From Lautropia sp. SCN 70-15 (GTDB lineage: Bacteria > Pseudomonadota > Gammaproteobacteria > Burkholderiales > Burkholderiaceae_E), in the NCBI GenBank assembly GCA_001724315.1, contig MEEC01000091.1:1-9340 (forward strand): DNA of 9,340 nucleotides, written 5' to 3'. Below the pieces are notes generated by a model. The model had not been told where the DNA came from and ran no database searches. It saw nothing but the letters and a program-made list of their open reading frames with translations. The translations under genes and the position numbers were made by a program. Positions 6,952 through 9,340 of the stretch are shown piece after piece; within the stretch, counting starts at the first letter, position 1, and each line of letters starts with the position of its first letter.

Positions 6952-6962
6952 GTCGGCCCGGC

Positions 6963-7985
6963 TCAGCGCCCGATTTCGCCGCGCAGCGCCTCGGCCAGCT
7001 CGATCACCGCCGACGCGTAGAAGCTCGAGCGGTTGTAGCGGGTGATCACGTAGAAGTTGCGCGCGCCCAGCCAGTAGTCGGGCGCGTCGTCTCCATTCGG
7101 CAGGTCGATCAGCGCGAGCTTGGTGTCGAAGGCGACCGGGTCGCGGCTGCTCACGCCGTAGTTGCGCAGGCTGTCGATGGTGAAGGCCGGTGTGATGCCC
7201 GCCTCGATCAGCGGCGACAGACGTTCCGGGTCGGCGATGCGCGCGGCGTAGCGCGCCGGCTCGCCGGGCGCCCAGCCGTGCTCGGCCAGGAAGTTCGCCA
7301 CGCTGCCGATCGCGTCGGCGGGACTCTCGCGCAGGTCGATGCGGCCGTCGCCGTCGAAGTCGACCGCCCAGCGCCGGATGCTGCCCGGCATGAACTGGGG
7401 CAGGCCGATCGCGCCGGCATAGGAGCCGCGCACGGCGAAGGGGTCGACGCCCTCGGTCCGCGTGAGCAGCAGGTATTGCTCGAGCTCGCTGCGGAAGTAG
7501 TCGGCGCGGCGCGGATAGTCGAAGGCCAGCGTGGTCAGCACGTCGATGACGCGGTGATCGCCGGTGATCCGCCCGAACACGGTCTCCACGCCGATGATCG
7601 CGACGATGATCTCCTCGGGCACGCCGTAGCGCTCCGAGGCGCGCGCGACCGTGTCCTCGTGCTCGCGCCAGAAGCGCACGCCGGCCGAGATCCGGGTGTC
7701 GTCGATGAAACGGGAGCGGTAGACCTTCCAGGAGCGCTTGAAGCTGGGCGGCGCCGGCGTCATCAGGCGGATCGCGGCGTCGCTGCGGCGCACGCGGGCG
7801 AAGATCTCGTCGAGCGCGGCCCGGTCGAAGGCATGGCGCTCGGCCAGGCCGTCGATGAAGGCGCGGACTTCGGGGCGGGCGGGGTAATCGCGGGCGACGG
7901 CCTCGGGCGTGGTCGCGCATCCGGCAGCCAGCGCCAGGCCGGCTCCGGCCAGCAGGAATCTCAGGGTCTGAACTGTCTTACGCAT
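6963..7985 (-). CDS. mltB: Lytic murein transglycosylase B (MltB family)
   Basis: 340 residues. Cleaves the MurNAc-GlcNAc bond of peptidoglycan, leaving 1,6-anhydro-MurNAc ends. The N-terminus is a lipoprotein signal with LALAAG-C23; Ala at -3 is slightly atypical for a lipobox, but Cys23 is well placed for lipidation and outer-membrane anchoring. The catalytic acid is Glu134 in IIGVETVFGR, followed by the family blocks DVLTTLAFDYPRRADYF (148-164), GAIGLPQFMPGS (191-202) and the EF-hand-like DFDGDGRIDL (209-218), which binds calcium in E. coli Slt35. NYGV and the C-terminal YNRSSFYASAV block complete the SLT_2 domain. The start at 7985 is not preceded by a close ribosome site and overlaps the end of tgpA by 25 nt, so translation is probably coupled. 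The pairing with a TgpA-type transglutaminase points to a cell-envelope maintenance operon. Confidence 0.9.
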   Translation of the reverse strand: MRKTVQTLRFLLAGAGLALAAGCATTPEAVARDYPARPEVRAFIDGLAERHAFDRAALDEIFARVRRSDAAIRLMTPAPPSFKRSWKVYRSRFIDDTRISAGVRFWREHEDTVARASERYGVPEEIIVAIIGVETVFGRITGDHRVIDVLTTLAFDYPRRADYFRSELEQYLLLTRTEGVDPFAVRGSYAGAIGLPQFMPGSIRRWAVDFDGDGRIDLRESPADAIGSVANFLAEHGWAPGEPARYAARIADPERLSPLIEAGITPAFTIDSLRNYGVSSRDPVAFDTKLALIDLPNGDDAPDYWLGARNFYVITRYNRSSFYASAVIELAEALRGEIGR

Positions 7986-9340
7986 TGCAGCAAGTGTCGC
8001 ACGTCCTCGCGCGGGGCGGGGTCGGCGCGGCCCCCGCCGCCGTAGCGCAGCCGGTTGTACAGCGCGGCGATGCGACGCGCGTCGGCCACCCGGTCGGGCT
8101 CGACCAGACGTTCCACCCGCGCCAGGTAGGCGGTGGCGGTCTCGTGCGGCTGGCGCGCCAGGCCGGTCACCGCCAGCTTCTGGCAGAAGTCGTCCCAGGC
8201 GCGCTCGACCGGGTCGCGCGCGCGGCGCGGATGCAGGGTCAGCACCGCGATCGCGCCCACGATCGCGGTCAGCGACAGCGCGAGCAGGCCGGCGATCGAG
8301 CGCCAGTCGTCGGCCTTCAGGCCCAGCCGCTCGAGCAGGCGCACCTGGCGGCCGCGGTCGTAGGAGAGCAGCCACTGGTTCCACGCGTTGGTCAAAGCGT
8401 CGAGGCGAAAGCGCAGCGTGGACAGCAGCGGCCTGGCCATGTCGAGCCCCGGCATGCCGGCGAAACCGGGTTCCAGCCGCAGGCCGCGCTCGATGCGGTC
8501 GGGCGCCACCGCGGCCGTCGGATCGACCCGCGTCCAGCCCTGGCCTTCGAGCCAGACCTCCGCCCAGGCATGGGCGTCGGCCTGCCTGACCAGCCACCAG
8601 CCGTCGACCGGATTGCGCTCGCCGCCCTGGTAGCCGGTCACGACCCGCGCCGGGATGTCGAGCGCGCGCATCAGCACCACGAAGGCGCCGGCGAAATGCT
8701 CGCAGAAGCCCGCCCGGGTCTCGAACAGGAAATCGTCGACGCTGTGGCGCCCCAGCAGCGGCGGCTGCAGCGTGTAGCGAAAGGCCTGCTGGCGGAACAT
8801 CGCGAGCGCGCGCTCGACCAGGCGCAGGTCGCCCTGGCCCCGATCGATGGTTGGAACGGAGCCCTCGCGGCGCTCGGGCGTGCGGCCGCCCGTGCTGTCC
8901 ACGGCCAGGAACTCGGCGCGCCACTGCGCGGCCAGCGCCAGCGTGCGCGGGTTGAAACCGGCGGGCAGCTCGAGCCAGTTCTGCAGCGAGTTGCGGCTTT
9001 CGTTCAGGCCGGCTTGCCAGGCGGTCGACGATTCCACCCGATAGCGGGCGCGCGAATCGAGCGGCGCCGATGCCAGCAGCTGAAGGTCCGGATTGAGCGT
9101 CACCCGCAGGCCGGGCGGCGGATCCACCTCGATCGGCATCTCGAGCGGGAACATCCACGGGCGGGAAGACGGCTCCTGGGTGATCTCGTAGGCGATCCGG
9201 GCCTCGCGCGAATAGCGGACCTGCGGCGGCGGAGGCGGCACGACCGGGTTCCGGAGCGCCCGCCAGGTGGCGCCGTCGAAGTCGCCGAAGACCGGGCCGC
9301 GCCAGTAGAGCTGCGCCGTCGGCGGGGTCTCGCCCTCGAA
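7961..9340 (-). CDS. tgpA: TgpA-like membrane transglutaminase (DUF3488/transglutaminase/DUF4129), 5' end outside window
   Basis: 459 C-terminal residues are visible; the frame stays open to the window edge, so the start and N-terminal membrane helices lie upstream. The visible part opens with LYWRGPVFGDFDGATW, a TgpA signature preceding the extracytoplasmic domain. The transglutaminase core follows with an apparent triad: Cys in RAGFCEHFAGAF (codon 8702-8704), His in ADAHAWAEVW (8570-8572) and Asp in RVDPTAA (8522-8524). One hydrophobic helix (about 8235-8305) comes next, then a cytoplasmic DUF4129-type tail of about 90 residues. P. aeruginosa TgpA is an essential inner-membrane protein with a periplasmic transglutaminase domain; its physiological substrate is not settled. 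In related genomes tgpA usually follows moxR and a DUF58 gene, which would lie beyond 9340. The last 25 nt overlap mltB. Confidence 0.87.
   Translation of the reverse strand, partial: FEGETPPTAQLYWRGPVFGDFDGATWRALRNPVVPPPPPQVRYSREARIAYEITQEPSSRPWMFPLEMPIEVDPPPGLRVTLNPDLQLLASAPLDSRARYRVESSTAWQAGLNESRNSLQNWLELPAGFNPRTLALAAQWRAEFLAVDSTGGRTPERREGSVPTIDRGQGDLRLVERALAMFRQQAFRYTLQPPLLGRHSVDDFLFETRAGFCEHFAGAFVVLMRALDIPARVVTGYQGGERNPVDGWWLVRQADAHAWAEVWLEGQGWTRVDPTAAVAPDRIERGLRLEPGFAGMPGLDMARPLLSTLRFRLDALTNAWNQWLLSYDRGRQVRLLERLGLKADDWRSIAGLLALSLTAIVGAIAVLTLHPRRARDPVERAWDDFCQKLAVTGLARQPHETATAYLARVERLVEPDRVADARRIAALYNRLRYGGGGRADPAPREDVRHLLQCVRQFRP

Noticed and set aside
6963..9158. A 731-codon minus-strand frame that could be read as a large fusion ending in MltB
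   Set aside because: Only the last 340 residues are real and begin with a lipoprotein signal. The upstream part is an out-of-frame reading of tgpA, whose own frame carries the transglutaminase motifs.

Overview
The window is very GC-rich, about 70% by eye, with dense coding on both strands. Gene families and their pairings (OxyR with CysM, TgpA with a MltB-type transglycosylase, DgoK with DgoA, and a Spy-like protein rich in Gly, Pro and Met) suggest a free-living betaproteobacterium, probably Burkholderiales. That placement is inferred from gene content; there is no rRNA or tRNA here to confirm it. I see no mobile element, CRISPR array or phage gene.

Layout. (a) 1-1248: a divergent pair, with a Spy/CpxP-like periplasmic protein leaving the window on the minus strand and a membrane-anchored mono-haem cytochrome c on the plus strand, separated by about 320 bp rich in dyad symmetry. 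(b) 1315-3027, minus strand: dgoK then dgoA, the kinase and aldolase steps of D-galactonate (DeLey-Doudoroff) catabolism. (c) 3089-6913, plus strand: an apparent operon of oxyR, cysM and a 637-residue drug/metabolite transporter whose start overlaps the cysM stop by 4 nt. (d) 6963-9340, minus strand: tgpA (5' end outside the window) overlapping mltB by 25 nt, a cell-wall module convergent with the transporter.

How they may work together. OxyR keeps both redox cysteines (C199 and C208, with E. coli numbering) and is followed by cysteine synthase B and an EamA-type exporter. This resembles the cysteine/cystine shuttle that supplies reducing power to the periplasm during peroxide stress in E. 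coli, where EamA exports cysteine and O-acetylserine. That link is a hypothesis. The dgo genes are divergent from oxyR across only 61 bp and have no dehydratase, transporter or regulator in view.

The most unusual object is the transporter. It is two complete 10-TM DMT/EamA proteins, about 58% identical to each other by hand alignment, joined by a 67-residue Ala/Pro-rich linker into one predicted 20-TM chain. Both halves keep the same charged membrane residues. A second oddity is a 21-bp in-frame tandem repeat over the dgoA start codon, in a dgoK-dgoA junction where only one TGA separates two genes that share a reading frame.
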